Assembly: GCF_035582795.1 (NCBI RefSeq)
Contig: NC_134367.1
Coordinates: 80,707,062 to 80,771,061, forward strand
DNA from: Mycteria americana
Taxonomy: Eukaryota; Chordata; Aves; Ciconiiformes; Ciconiidae
Reading direction: 5' to 3'
Length of the DNA: 64,000 nt
Shown: piece by piece, positions 1 through 12,388 of the stretch
How positions within the stretch are numbered: position 1 is the first letter of the stretch
Layout of the letters: every line of letters starts with the position of its first letter
The notes under the pieces: generated by a model
What the model was told of the DNA's origin: nothing
Databases searched by the model: none
The model's input: the letters and a program-made list of their open reading frames with translations, nothing else
Translations under genes and position numbers: made by a program

Positions 1-388
1 GAAAAAATGTCCAATCTGTAAGCTTCAGCATGATTGAATCCATTGCAAAGACTCAAAATCTATTCCAGTGTTGTCCACATTTGTTTTCCCTTATTTTCTT
101 TTTCCCCCCTGATTCATCCATCTTTCAAACTGTTTGCAACAGCTATTTTTGAGAGGGATTGGAATTACACACTGCAGGTAGCAACAGCCAAGATCCTTCT
201 TCTTTCTACCATTTTTTTTATACTTCTTTCATAATTTCTTCTTTCTCCATTTTTTTCGTAACCCATTTATATAGAAAAAATGCCAGATATTTTTCTTTTT
301 CTTTTGGAGACTCTTCAAAAAGTTCAGCACAGGGTGATGCAGTTGCTCAGTGATGGTTTTTTTAAAGCTATTTCTTACCTATTTCATG

Positions 389-2179
389 GAATCACTGCAT
401 TTTCCAGATATTGTGGGACATAGTTGCAAGAGATGCAAAGAAAAACAAAGAGGTGACAGGTGAAAAAATGAAATATGATGAAGAAAAGGCAGAGTATTCA
501 TATCTTGAACTGGGAGATCCAGGGAAGTCCCACATTATTACAAGCACTCTGCCTTTCTTTGAACCTCCCCATCCGCTACACCACCAAGAGTGAAAGCTAC
601 TTTTGCACTCCTTGAGCACAAATGACAGCAACTGCGCCCCTTTGCTAGCCCTGAGACAGGTTGATGGTGGTGGCTGAAGGCTCTTCAGATGGAGACATAC
701 TCTTGAGTGGTTAATGGCTATTCTGTTCCACAAGTGTGCCAAGAGACATTGGTACTTCAGGGAGCCAATTCATGTGACTCATTTTCGTTATCTGTTACAG
801 GAGAAGAATGATGCCCTGGCAGTGATTACATCTCTTCACTGACTATAATGGAGTCCTTGGGGAACTAACTTACATATAGAGCTGTGGCTGTGCTACAGCT
901 CTTCATAAGGACATCAGCTGAAATGAATCCCAGTGCCTGCTTCTTAAAGCTGGAATAAATAGCAACTTTATTGTACAAAGAAAGCCTTGAGTTTAATGAG
1001 TCCAACTCCGTATGGAGGGAAAATGTGCACTTGTGTGGCAGCTCTGGCCTATCAGAGGTCTCATAGCTCAAAGGAACTACAGTCATTTACTCATAGATTG
1101 CCAGATACAGCAGTATTAACTAATGGATATATCCCATAGATCAACATAGCCAGTTTTGTTGATAGCAAGATCTTTACTAAGAAGTTGTTTCACTGCTTCT
1201 GTTCCATTTCTTCCTTCCTGCAGTCACCAGCCTAGGTGTTTGCTCTGCAGTATCTGTGTTTTCCCAGACTGCTCATGAAAACTCACCATCTCTGTATCCA
1301 TTGCTAGTGTCAGCTATTCTCTTCCTTCCCTTAGTTCTTGAGTTCAGTTTCACAGATACAGTTATTCTCTACACCCTCTTAACTCTGAGACCAACCCAGG
1401 CCACTACAGAGGGGTTCCCTTTTCCCACTTCCAACTTAGATGATACCAAATTAGAAAAAGGCAAGGCAGCCATTCATTTAATTATTGGAAGAAAGAGGAG
1501 ACCCAAGTTTCTCTGGATGTCCAGCGTGTGTTTTCTTCTGTGCTTTCTCTGCTGATGGAAAACCTTGTTTTGTTCCCAAAGAGGTTGGGGTAAAATGCGA
1601 TAAACTTTGAAAATTCCTTAACGTCTGCTTCAGTCCAAAAAAAATAGATAGTGGACAAGCAACTATAGAAAGGACTTTACACAATATAAAGCCAGTGTCA
1701 ACCTTGCCAAAATCCTGTCATTCACCAGACATTCGTGAGAACTGTACTGGCACTCTGTGATTTCCAGTAGAGCAAACAAACACTCTGTGTGCTCTGCACT
1801 TCTGATCTGCAGTCTGGTCAATATCTTGGAGCTTCTGTTTGCACAGTTATGAAAGCAGGGATATCAAATCAGAACATTAAAACTACTTGAAAATGTTTTG
1901 GGAAGTATATCTGAACTCCCCATAACTTTGTTAAAGACATTTCCAGCATCAGGCTGGTCCAAAGACCAAGAAAAAATATGTTCGATGCCAGTAACTTGCA
2001 GTGTATCTCCTATTACTTTTCAGAACCAGATTCTAGGGGTCAAAAAAATAGTTGAATTTTTTGAGTTCTTAGTAACAGGGAAAGGTGTTCAAATCATTGT
2101 TGAAAACAGTAACTTCTAGTCTTGGAAAAAAATGCCAGGGAAAACCATGGACAATGAGAATATTCTCTCTTCTGCAAAG
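389..2179 (+). pseudogene. SULT6B1-like pseudogene, copy 1 (relic, exon 1 missing)
   Basis: Two clear exon relics on the + strand. About 389-533 matches exon 2: after a scrambled start it reads WDIVARDAKKNKE and later SYLELGDPGK, the counterpart of the intact YLEIGDTGK; the expected GT donor is absent. 2024-2179 matches exon 6: a good acceptor (CTTTTCAG), then NQILGVKKIVEFFEF, an in-frame TAG inside the SSFQS region, and a donor changed from GT to AC. A weaker candidate for exon 3 starts at 801 after TGTTACAG, with stops in it. Exons 4, 5 and 7 were not found; exon 1 would lie before the window or is lost. Clearly non-functional; the gene identity comes from exon 6 and the exon 2 end. Confidence 0.75.
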
Positions 2180-3194
2180 ACAAATTACCAAAGATACAAC
2201 TGTCAATGCATACCAGTAAAATGTCTTCTTGAACATGTGATGTAAACTGTGAAGATGTTAATGCAATTGAAGTTCATGGGATGGTATTTATTTAATAAAT
2301 GTGGAATTTTGAAAAGACCAGTAGCAGTCTTATTATTATGGTATTCTACATATATTGAGGAAGAATATTTGTTAGAAGAAGGTCTTGTATTGGATCACTA
2401 TATAAAGTGGGATAAACTTTTGGCCTCAGGGCAAAAATGATAAAAAATAAGAAAGCAAAGAAGCTAAAATCCTTTATTTACTTAATGCTGAAGCAGTTGT
2501 GTTTTTCATAAATATTTTGTCCTCATTTTTCCTGAATATCATCTTCAGGGCAATAATGGGCTCAAACAAAATCATTCAACTGATTTGATTTCCAGAATGC
2601 AGTGCAGTCAGTGAAAGGATTCTAAGCCTCATTGCAGGCTAATATAATTATTCAATTCCCATAAAAATACATTCATTAGAATTGTATCTTTGGGACCAGG
2701 CAGTATTCTCAGTCCTATTCCATTTCACTTCTTTTTAAAATCAAAGTGCCTAAAACTTTCTCCAACCTCATAGTCTTCAGTATGGAGGACAGCAGGTAGA
2801 TCTGCCCTCTCAGAATACATGATTCATGTCATGTGTCATCCATAATCTGCTTGTTTGTTTTAGGTATCAGCAGTACAGCTGATGAGAACTTTTCTGATGA
2901 AACAAAGTTTGATCAGAAAATACTCTGAAATGCTCCAGAGCAGTCTTATAATAATAGTATTTCCTCTGTACCTTTGCATGCAAGTTCACCAATACCATGT
3001 CACTAGTTTTATTCCAAATTGTTCCTAGGTTCCAAACTGGGTCTAATAAATGAAATATATGTACGTTCACTGGTGCACATTCTATATCTCCTATAAACAT
3101 TGAGTCATTCTGCAGTGACTCATGCCAGTAAGAGTACCTAAGCAATAAGACAGTGTTAATCATATGATATTTAAAGTATGCTTTATATGTATCA

Positions 3195-3362
3195 CATGGT
3201 GAAGAATCTGATCTGGGAAATCTCTGTCCTTGGTGATATTCAAAAGCCATCTGGACACATGTCCTGGGCAACCTGCTCTAGGTGAGTGCTTTGAGCAGTG
3301 GAGTTGGACTAAATGATCCCCCGGGGCCTTCTCTGACCTCAGCCACGCTGTGTTTCTGGGAT
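3195..3362 (+). mobile_element. CR1 LINE 3' tail
   Basis: GATATTCAAAAGCCATCTGG, GGGCAACCTGCTCTAGGTGA and GTTGGACTAAATGATCCCC follow the CR1 3' end consensus in order. Strongly 5'-truncated. It lies roughly where exon 7 of copy 1 would be expected. Confidence 0.85.
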
Positions 3363-3830
3363 ACAGAATGGGTAAAGCTGACTAAAGCAAATCTCCTCTA
3401 CTGAATGTGCTGAAATATCTGCCATAATAAAAAGGCTGTGTCACTGCTCCCATATTGCTTCTACCTGGCTATTACAGCAGCTGAACTGTTGAAAAAAGTT
3501 CTCCCTTTCAGTGTTTAGAACCAAATATGTGACAGGGGAATTTATTACTGATTGGATTGCAACTCTGCCCAACATTAGCAGGAGACAGGACTCAGCTCTT
3601 CTGCTCCTGGCTACTCCCATGCTCTGTGGTGATCTGGGCTTTTATGCAGTGCTCTGTGTTCAATGGCAAATAACGATGTCAAATTTCTACTCCTTACTTC
3701 AGTGATGTACTTCAGCTCAGCTACCTATGCAAGTAAGGCAGCAGTGGGCTGGTGGTAGGTGAGGTTTCCGTTCTGGTAATTTTGTGTCATTTATATAGTA
3801 AGTAACGATAACATTTCCTGTAAAGGAAAT

Positions 3831-4048
3831 TTTTTATGTCATTTTGCTCTTTTGAGCATGCAGAAGAAAATACAACTGGATAAAACTCATGTGATTTATA
3901 TGATGCCCATTAAAGCTCTAACTAGGGTAAGGCTTGAAAATTTTTATGTTATCTTACTCTTTTGAGCATGCAGAAGAAAATAAAACTGGATAAAACTCAT
4001 ATGAATTATACCATGCCTATTAAAGCTCTAACTAAGGCAAGGCTTGTG
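3831..4048. repeat. Tandem duplication, about 110 bp x 2
   Basis: TTTTTATGT starts both units (3831 and 3941); the shared core TTTGAGCATGCAGAAGAAAA and the end TTAAAGCTCTAACTA recur at a constant 110-base spacing. The two units differ at roughly a dozen positions. No gene overlaps it. Confidence 0.92.
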
Positions 4049-5144
4049 TCATGACTTCAGTAATTATGTCCTAATCATAATGGCCATAAAAAGGAGGGAA
4101 GAAATTATTTTCCCAACCATTTTTCTCATACTTAAAAGTGGCAAGATCATTTTCACTCAAATTCTCATAAAAATATAGCCTTTGGCAACAAGTCAAATTC
4201 TTAGCCTGAAAGGCTTTGGGATGATTGACAGAATTGACATGATTCATTCTTCATAAAATAATATAAAACTGTACTCACAGACCCTACAAGTACTTCCATC
4301 TAGAGTAGGCTGAACCCCTCTATTTTTAAGTATAATTGTCAGCTAAGCAAACAGAACAGTAAAGTAAAAGACTGAAAACTGATCCTTTCACCAACTGTAA
4401 CCTGAGAATGAGCTTAACTGTGTACTTTAAACAAATACTGCATAATATAACATATATTGAAGCTCCAGCTGTATTTGAGATCAGATATTTTATTTATCCA
4501 TTACAGGATAAATATTGGTTCTGGCTAGAATCCTGTGACATGAGGCCAAGTTAAAACAAAGTCCTTAAAGAGCATGAGACCATAATGTCCCATCCTAGAA
4601 CGGACCAAAGTTGCATTTAGCTGTGCGTCCTATGTACAGGTGCGGCCAACAGCATATCCAGCATATAATGACAATTCCTCAAAGTAGTTTCCCAGTCTCC
4701 AACAATCTGTGACCTAAGGACATCTTGAATCTGGAAGTACTTGTATTTAACAGCCCTCTGAGAATTTCTCTTCCATGAGGTTGTTGCTGCCCTTTGAAAG
4801 CTTCTTAGCTTTCAGTACCACAGTGTTCTGCAGCAGGGTTTTGCTTGAACTGGTTAGAAACTTTTAGGATTAATTAAGAGCTATGGCTCCTCTTGCTTCT
4901 AGCATGGCAGCTCTTCGTTTATGTAACACTTGGAATGATAAAATTCCAGTCCAAATTGTTAGCTCACCATCTAAAACACCTATGTACGGACCATTGTTTA
5001 CAGAATGTAAACATTTTATTTCACCTTTGGAATCAAAGTACTGCTGATACATTTACCCCATCCTTGTATATCAGACCTGCCAGCACCTTTCCATGCCAAC
5101 CAGGAACATTTTATTGCCTAAGCGGTGATAAAACATTGTGTAGT

Positions 5145-5202
5145 TCATAGAATGGTTTGGGTTGGAAGGGGCCTTTAAAGATTGTCTAGTCCAACCCCCA
5201 AG
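5145..5202 (-). mobile_element. CR1 LINE 3' terminus, very short
   Basis: TCATAGAATGGTTTGGGTTG followed by GAAGGGGCCTTTAAAGATTG and TCTAGTCCAACCCCC is the reverse complement of the CR1 end. Only about 58 bases remain. Confidence 0.88.
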
Positions 5203-5530
5203 TTGTTCCAGCTGATCTTACTTTTTAGGGAAAGGCAGACGTCTGAAGAAGCACAATGTGCACTTAGAGCCCATTGATCTGACCCTCAGTGACACTGCAA
5301 TGAGTGTCCAGTCTATCAGCCATCAAATCTCCTTTCAGGGCCCTGCCAACATGCTGATATTCCTGCTGCATTCCCTGCTGCCTTCTGGACCCTCTATATC
5401 TTGATCTGCATACCCAGGCCAAAGCTGTGGTGTTGCCGAAGTCAACTGAAGACCTACCGTCACAGGCAGTCTTGCATTCTGTTTGCCAAATTTGGGTATC
5501 TAAATCTCCTCCCTCCAGATTATTTGGACA

Positions 5531-5544
5531 CCCCCCCCCCCCCC
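5531..5544. repeat. Run of 14 C
   Basis: Homopolymer in intergenic DNA between copies 1 and 2. Confidence 0.95.
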
Positions 5545-6200
5545 ATTCTCCCAGGATTAGCCAACCATGTTATCATATTCACTTATAGTCAAAGTCTGAA
5601 GCTTAATTGTTCTTAATTATCTAATGTCCAATGAACATATGCCAGAGGCCACGTTAACAGTGATGGTCAGAATAAACACCTGAAGATGTAGGTTGCGTGT
5701 TAGCTGTCCTTTGAGTCATCATTAAAAACAAAGATATTCCTTTATATTTCCTCTGGAGTCTATTTCTCAGTGAGGTCAATGAGACAATTTTAAATGACCC
5801 AGCTGCAGCTAGTTCAGGGTCTTTTTCTGCAAAGGGCTAGGAAGGCAGGAATTAAGAAACACACACTGACACAAATAACCCATAAACAGGTAACCTGTAC
5901 CTGCCTCTGCTGCCCACGATTACACATCAACAGGGACTTCTCGAAAGCAAAAGGGGAAAGAAAGGAATGGAAAATCTAAAACAGCTTTAGCTGATGTATT
6001 GGAAAAATTGATGATTGCTGCTGACAGACTGGAACATAAAGACCTGATCTTCACCTATGGGGGGACTGTCTACCCCGCTGCTCTTTGCACTCCTGAAATA
6101 TTCAAAGCTATGGAGTCCTTTGAAGCCAAAAGAGATGATGTTATCCTAGCAAGCTTTCCTAAATTGCGTATGTTTTTCTCGCTGCACAAAAGAGGTTGCC

Positions 6201-6280
6201 ATAATAATACTGATAATCAGAACAGGTATAACAATAGCAACACAATAATAACAGTAACAATAACAACAACAATAGAAATT
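6201..6280. repeat. AAT/AAC-rich simple repeat in intron 1 of copy 2
   Basis: A degenerate run of AAT, AAC and CAA triplets, about 35 bases after exon 1 of copy 2. Confidence 0.8.
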
Positions 6281-8070
6281 GCTACTACTAATGTAATTAT
6301 GGTGTTGCATTTAGAACTATGAAATATTTATTTCCGATTTTATTTGAGATGAATGAGAAAGGAAAGTGACATTCCTATTTGCAAATTAAAAAAAAAAACC
6401 ACAAAGTTTGGCATAAAACTAATTTCTTTTCATGTGTAATACTGTATGTTGTAGGCTTTTATTTTCCCCTCCTACAAACTATATGAAATCTTTCCATCCT
6501 ATAAAAATACAAATCTTAACATTTTTTTTTAGGAAACCATAGGCTCCACAGGAACTCAGACTGAAAAGGGACATGTACGTGGATATCAGGCATATCCGGA
6601 GTTATCAGAATTAAATGAATAAACATTTTTGAAGGTCATCTGGTTTTCCAGAATGTAAAATGCTATCCTTCATTTTTCTAATTGCTTAATATAGCCTATA
6701 CCACAGCCAAAACATCTTTCTGGTATATGTGTGTGTGTAGGAAATCAGTGTAACAAAAATCAGTGCAAGCCTTCGGGGAGAGGAAGGTGATACCTATTTT
6801 ACAAAAACCTCAAAGTTAATTTATTCTATCTATTTGCATTCATTCTCTCATACCTATATACTTTCAAGCAGCAAGGTGTTTGTATTTGAATGGTGTAGCC
6901 AGGGTCACTTATGGTGTGTGACACGAAGGATAAGTTGAGTTTTTATCATATATCTTGGGTTGTTCTTGATTGGTGGTGACAAACTAGTTTTTGGACAGCT
7001 CTTTTTCACCCCAGAGGGGGTGATGACTAGTTCAGTGTGATGCTTTGGGTCCCAAATTTTGCTTACTTCAGCCTCTATAAATGTTAGACAAGTCTGCTGC
7101 ATGCCACAACCTTGTTGCCACCCTCCTGTTGTCACAGTGCAGGGTCTTCTGCTGACAAGTTGTGATCCTGTGTTCTTATCAGAGCGCAGGCCTCCTGGGC
7201 TTGACATAAGGAACACATTCCACAGTTGCATTGCTGTGAACAGTCTCCTTCCTTATCCATACAGGTCATCCTCTTAACCCTTGTTCTGCTGTTTCTCCTG
7301 GTGCCTTCAGACACACATCCCATTCATACTGCACTCATACCAGTCTTAACATTGCTGATACAAGTCCTTACATGAGTACTTTAAAGTTGGAATGTTTTAC
7401 AACTGCTCATATAAGTACTGGATCTGACAAAAGAGAAAGTTCAAGCTTATGATAATTCCACTGGCTAGGAGTTATGCTGGGGACACTTTGAGCCAAAATG
7501 GATTTTGGCAGACAAGGAAGAGGATTGGCTAGAGAACTTAATTTGAGGCAAACCCAAGGCATTTCCTCATGGCTTTTACTAAAATTCCTATGCAATCCAA
7601 CTAAATAACTCTTTTTACCCCGTGATGTACTGGTCAATGTCCTTCTTAAAACCATCTTGTTAGTTAGCAGTAAGACAAAGAACTAAGGAAACTTGTTTGG
7701 AACAATGATCAACATTTTTTTTCTCTTTCTATTTCATGGTTTGATACAAGTCCAGTAAAATAGTTCCTCCTTTTATCCTACCAGAGCAGAAGAGGCCTCA
7801 AATACTTTTTTTGTAGGCTTCAGCAATATTTTAAATGCCACAGACCAGGCATATTTCTCAGTACTGTTCAACTTCTCTGTACGTGTGAATTTCTATGCTT
7901 GAAAATATTTTCTTTTGTTTCCCTAATGAGATGTCACTGGTACCCCTCATGCACCATTTCATACATTACATGCAAGACTTTTCCTAGAGTCTTCAAAGCA
8001 ATTCTGCTCTTCATGCTTCCAGGTACAAACTGGTTTGGACAAATATTAAGAGACTTAATACAACAGCTGC

Positions 8071-8091
8071 AAAAAAAAAAAAAAAAAAAAA
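8071..8091. repeat. Run of 21 A inside exon 2 of copy 2
   Basis: It follows codons for LIQQLQ and lies in the variable loop of exon 2; downstream residues EEFPYLEIG are in another frame. Length may vary between individuals or be misread. Confidence 0.95.
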
Positions 8092-11000
8092 GGAAACAAA
8101 TCATCAGAAAGATGTGCCAGAAGAATTTCCCTACCTTGAAATTGGATATCCTGAGAAATACAAGGTGGGCACTGAAGCTTATATGTCATTTCTCAACTGA
8201 ACACGCGACATATGCAATACAACCTTACAGAGTGAGGCTTTGGACAACTGCAGAGATTCCCTAACCAAAATAAATCCAGGTAGGCCTGTAAGGATAAAAA
8301 GATTCAGAAGGACTGTGTGACACACTTTCCAAAATTCAGTCCAATTTTATTCTGTAGAGGTTACAAAGGAGACATTTCATGCAAAGATAAACAAAAAGAC
8401 CATGTAACGCAAGATGAAATGCTGGAAATAGTCCCATAAGGAACTTCTGTTGCATGTCCAACAAGCCAATTCAATTTACTACTGCCCTGCTGCTTTCTTA
8501 TGCCCAACATTTACTTATTAACAGCAAATACCTATATTTATTTGCTTTCCAAAGCCTTTTTTTTTTTTCATAAGGAGGTACAGCATCTGTATGACTAGTT
8601 CAGGTTTCTGTGCACTGTCTGGCTAATATGCTTTCTTACAGGTGCAGAAGGACAAGCACCAGAGACAAGTGGACAGCTCAGTCCCCATGTGTAAAGAGAC
8701 CTTGCTGGGGGAGCTGCTCACAAGGAAGTTAGATAGATACAGATAGATACAATGCCAGTCAAAAACTTCTGCTATTTTATGTCAGAGTTCAGATCCTTGC
8801 TCAGGACTTTCGGAGGTATTCCCTTTTTCCCCATCTTTCTGCATAGTTCCAACTTTTCTCCTTCCCAATCTAATCTCAGCTTCTTCCTTCTCCTGTTCCC
8901 TCTTTCCTCTTAGTCGCAACAGGCTCCTCCATTTTGACTCCAAAAGGATACATCATTCTCACCTCCCCACCAAGATCCCGCCCATTACTTTTAGATTTCT
9001 CTCACCACATAAAGAAGAAACATGAACTAATATTTTGAAATGGATCAGAGGACATTTTTTCTTCCTAAGCAATTGTTAGTAAGAGCTTTTAGTTTAGGGT
9101 TACTGAAAACAGACAGTTATTTGGTCCCAGGAAAAAGCTTAACAATTTCTCCTCTCCCAGCTGAAATTTTTGCTAGGGGTTTTGAAACCCTTTGCATTAG
9201 CAAATAACAGCATGGTTTGCATCAGCAAAGGGTTTCAAAATACTAATGTTATGTTAACTGTGCTTTCTACTTTCTCTCTTCTCTGAATTTTATTGATGCG
9301 GGTGAAGAAATTACCCCCAAGAAGACTTACATGTACCTATATGGCTCCTCAAAATTTACCTCAGTCCATTTTCAAGAACAAAGCTAAAGTGAGTGCTTTT
9401 TAAATGATTTATAGACATACTGACTTCAGTGGATTTTCAAGCCAATTTAGATTTTTTTTTTACTACTTTCCTACTGGGACCATTTACTTGTGGTGTTGCA
9501 AGAGGCTGGACTCTGAGTGCAAGTCATCCTCCAGAGGAGACTAACATTTTACCCGAATGTGACCCTACTTGATCATTTTATTGTTTTATCTGGTCTATTT
9601 TAATAAAACCACTGTTCACCATAAATATCTGAAAAACTTCATGCCAAGCAAAACACACTTAGATTCTATATAATTGATATATATGTGCTCAATAAATACA
9701 TTTAAAAAACTTTTCTCAAGGTGAAGGACAGTGAAATAATTTGAATTCTGCTTATAATGTGGAATCAGTACTTCAGGATTAATGTACATGGTCCAAGAAA
9801 TCTTTGCTGTGGTACTTAAAATGAACATTGCTATTTTTCCATTACAGCCCTTTCCTAATACCTGTATATGTATTTTAATTTGTATCTTTCAGATGCTCCT
9901 ATTGCTCCGAAATCCAAAAGATTTAGTGATATTTTATTATCATTTTTCCCTAGTCTTTTTTGCTTTTCCATCTGATGAATCCTGGGATAGTTTCTTCAAA
10001 GACTTCACAGCTGGAAGAGGTATTGTATTCTTTCTTAATGGATACATTCCCTCGTGGTTACTGGTGTTTTACTCTCACTGTCTTGACCACCAGCGTAGAA
10101 CAGTCTCAACAACACAAACACTATCTTGCCTTTAAAATGGCCTTCTCAAAAATTGCTCTTCAATTGCCTCAGTTGACTGGGAATGATTACTAGAGGATTG
10201 TTGCACATAGATGTGCATAAGCAAATGCCTACTGCAATGGTCTCACAGCCCAGTAAAGAGAAATGGATTTTCTTTGATGATGCTCTCAGTTGGCCTAGGC
10301 TACCCCCACTTCTGAGGACCTCCTGCAGTTCATCCAGCTCAACTGAGCAGTGAAGACATACCTTTGGGAAAACTCTAGAGTCAGTAAGGGAACGTTCACT
10401 ACTCACCATGGCTTTTGTTTATTAAAGGGTATTCGTCCATTATTTTCAAACATGAAAGTAATACTGGCATTTAATAACAGCATGGTTAAGGATAAGAAAG
10501 CAATGATAACAGCAGTGATGATAAAAACTCAGTTAAACCACAAGTATTTGCATGTCTAACTCTATTTTATGGCTGAAGTGTGATAGTTATTTCCAAAACA
10601 ATGTATCCAGTGGATCAAATGAACATAGTTATTTCTTAGAACAATGACCTGAGCTAATCATCTTGGCTGCATTTCCTAGGCAGTCAAGAGACATTATTTT
10701 CTAAAGCCTTTTCTTGTAGAAGCACATGATTTCACCTGGAAAGGAGCTCTGTCTGTAGTTCCAACGTGGCTTCAAGATTAGAAAGCATGCACTCAGTCTT
10801 CAATAATATTTCATCATATAATTATTACCTTATTATGTGCTTTGCTTTTACCCAGTGCTGTGGGGGTCCTATTTCAACTGTCTTTCTGAATGGAACATGC
10901 ATGCCTTCATCACTGTTCCTATAAATGGAGTCTGCTCATTATCACAGGACTTTAGCTATACAGAGCCTGATTTCAGTAATTAGTTGAATTAGTCCTGGGA

Positions 11001-12388
11001 ACAGCTGTGTGCATTGCTGTCTTTACCTTGTCATCAATGTGGTGTGAAAAGAGATACCCTGAGAGTTGGAAGGCTAGAGGGAGGAAATGCTGTGTTTCCT
11101 TGGATATTATCCAGTGCATTACTTTTTTCCCAACGGAATACATATTTAGGAGTGAAAAAATTGTTGAATACTTTTGGATTCCCTTTGAATGAAGAAGACA
11201 TTCATGCTGTTATATAGAGGAGTAGCTTCCAATCTGTGAAGAAGACTGCTAAGGACACTCATGGGGCGTTTGGTGATGTTCTCTTTTGTAAAGGTGAATT
11301 TTCAGCTATTCTGAAGACACTATTCTCAGCCTTCCTATTGTTAGGTGTGCTATTCCCAGCTTCATTAGCAGAATTTTCCTTCCATAAATATTAGCTGAGT
11401 ATTCACAGTGTACAGTGGTGAAAAATTCAATAGATTTCCTAGCTTTAAGAGTTATTTCACAACTGTCTCACAACTGGCTCGGCACACAGCTTTTTGGACA
11501 CCTTTCCTCTTTTAAAACTGTGTGCATCTGACTCACCAAAGTCAGCTAACCTGAAAGGGGTAGAGCCAGACTATTGGTGATGTGGCAATGAGTTCTTTCC
11601 TCCTCTGTGGATAAAAAGATACTAGGTATTAGATGACAGCATGACAGAGCTTGTCCAGCCAGTAAGACCATTAAATCCTCCTTCTGAAGAGACATTTGCT
11701 TTTTTTTTTCCTTTGAAAATGCTACGGGAGCTTTTTGAGTAGCCATTGGCTTTCTGGAAAGAAGATATTTGGTTATTTCTGAGTGTCTGTAAGCCTTTTC
11801 CTCCAGACCATCAGTGCCATCTTATACTGAAGTAACTCTAGAGTTACAGCCTTCATGGCAGGAATAACTAAGCAGCTGGTGAATAGTTCTTGAAATGCAA
11901 TTGCCGTCTAGCTGGTGTATTAAGGTGAACAAAAAATGAGGCCAGTTAACTTTATTTCACTCATGTAACTACCCAGGAGTTAGTCTGTGGCTCTTCACTC
12001 ATCGCTGCCCCAAGACTGGGGCTATCTATTGGATAAGTGAAGCAGAAAGCTGCCCACAGATTGACCTCACCCAGTGGATCTCTGCAGACTAGCAGAACTG
12101 CTCAGGTTTGGAAAGGAATCAAATCCAATAATAATTTTAAAAAGCAAGGAAAAACACCTCACTTACCATATAGAGATATAAATAATGCTTCCTGAGAAAA
12201 TAGATACACTGAATACTAAAACCTCTGCATTACCTCTTACAGTGTCAATAAGGATTCTTTGTAGGTGGTGTTAGCAACTGGAAGAATCTTTTTGAGGAAA
12301 AGCATACTTTGGAAATGGAGAAAATGTATAAGGAGCACTTAGCAGCAACCACTCCAGGTTAAAATATGATGTGTATTGCAAAGCCTGA

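Larger units (their letters stand above)
2180..5966. other. Between copies 1 and 2: repeats only
   Basis: Holds the CR1 tail near 3.2 kb, the 110-bp tandem duplication, a very short CR1 end at 5.1 kb and a C run. I looked here for exon 7 of copy 1 and did not find it. No open frame resembles a known protein. Confidence 0.6.
5967..12388 (+). pseudogene. SULT6B1-like pseudogene, copy 2 (nearly full-length)
   Basis: Exon 1 is 5967-6167, exon 2 8023-8164, exon 3 9299-9388, exon 4 9893-10019, exon 6 11137-11293, exon 7 12265-12388; exon 5 was not found between 10020 and 11136. Damage seen: a 1-base loss just after the ATG shifts the frame; exon 2 carries a run of 21 A (8071-8091) with a net frame change; the exon 3 acceptor AG is TG and the exon 6 acceptor is GG; exon 6 has an in-frame TAG (11215-11217); exon 7 is 7 bases short and shifted. 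The catalytic His position reads Tyr (CTYMAP) and the PAPS loop reads FPKLR. Exon 4 is completely open, with RNPKD and the normal 127-base length. Introns prove origin by DNA duplication, and its 3' flank also resembles that of the intact gene. Confidence 0.9.

Noticed and set aside
2867..3271. Minus-strand open frame of 134 codons
   Set aside because: Runs into the CR1 tail in antisense and shows no protein similarity.
10560..10660. Possible exon 5 of copy 2 (TATCCAGTGGATCAAATGAA)
   Set aside because: Similarity to the SKWNK segment is short, with no acceptor, donor or Y-E-E-L-K-E end.
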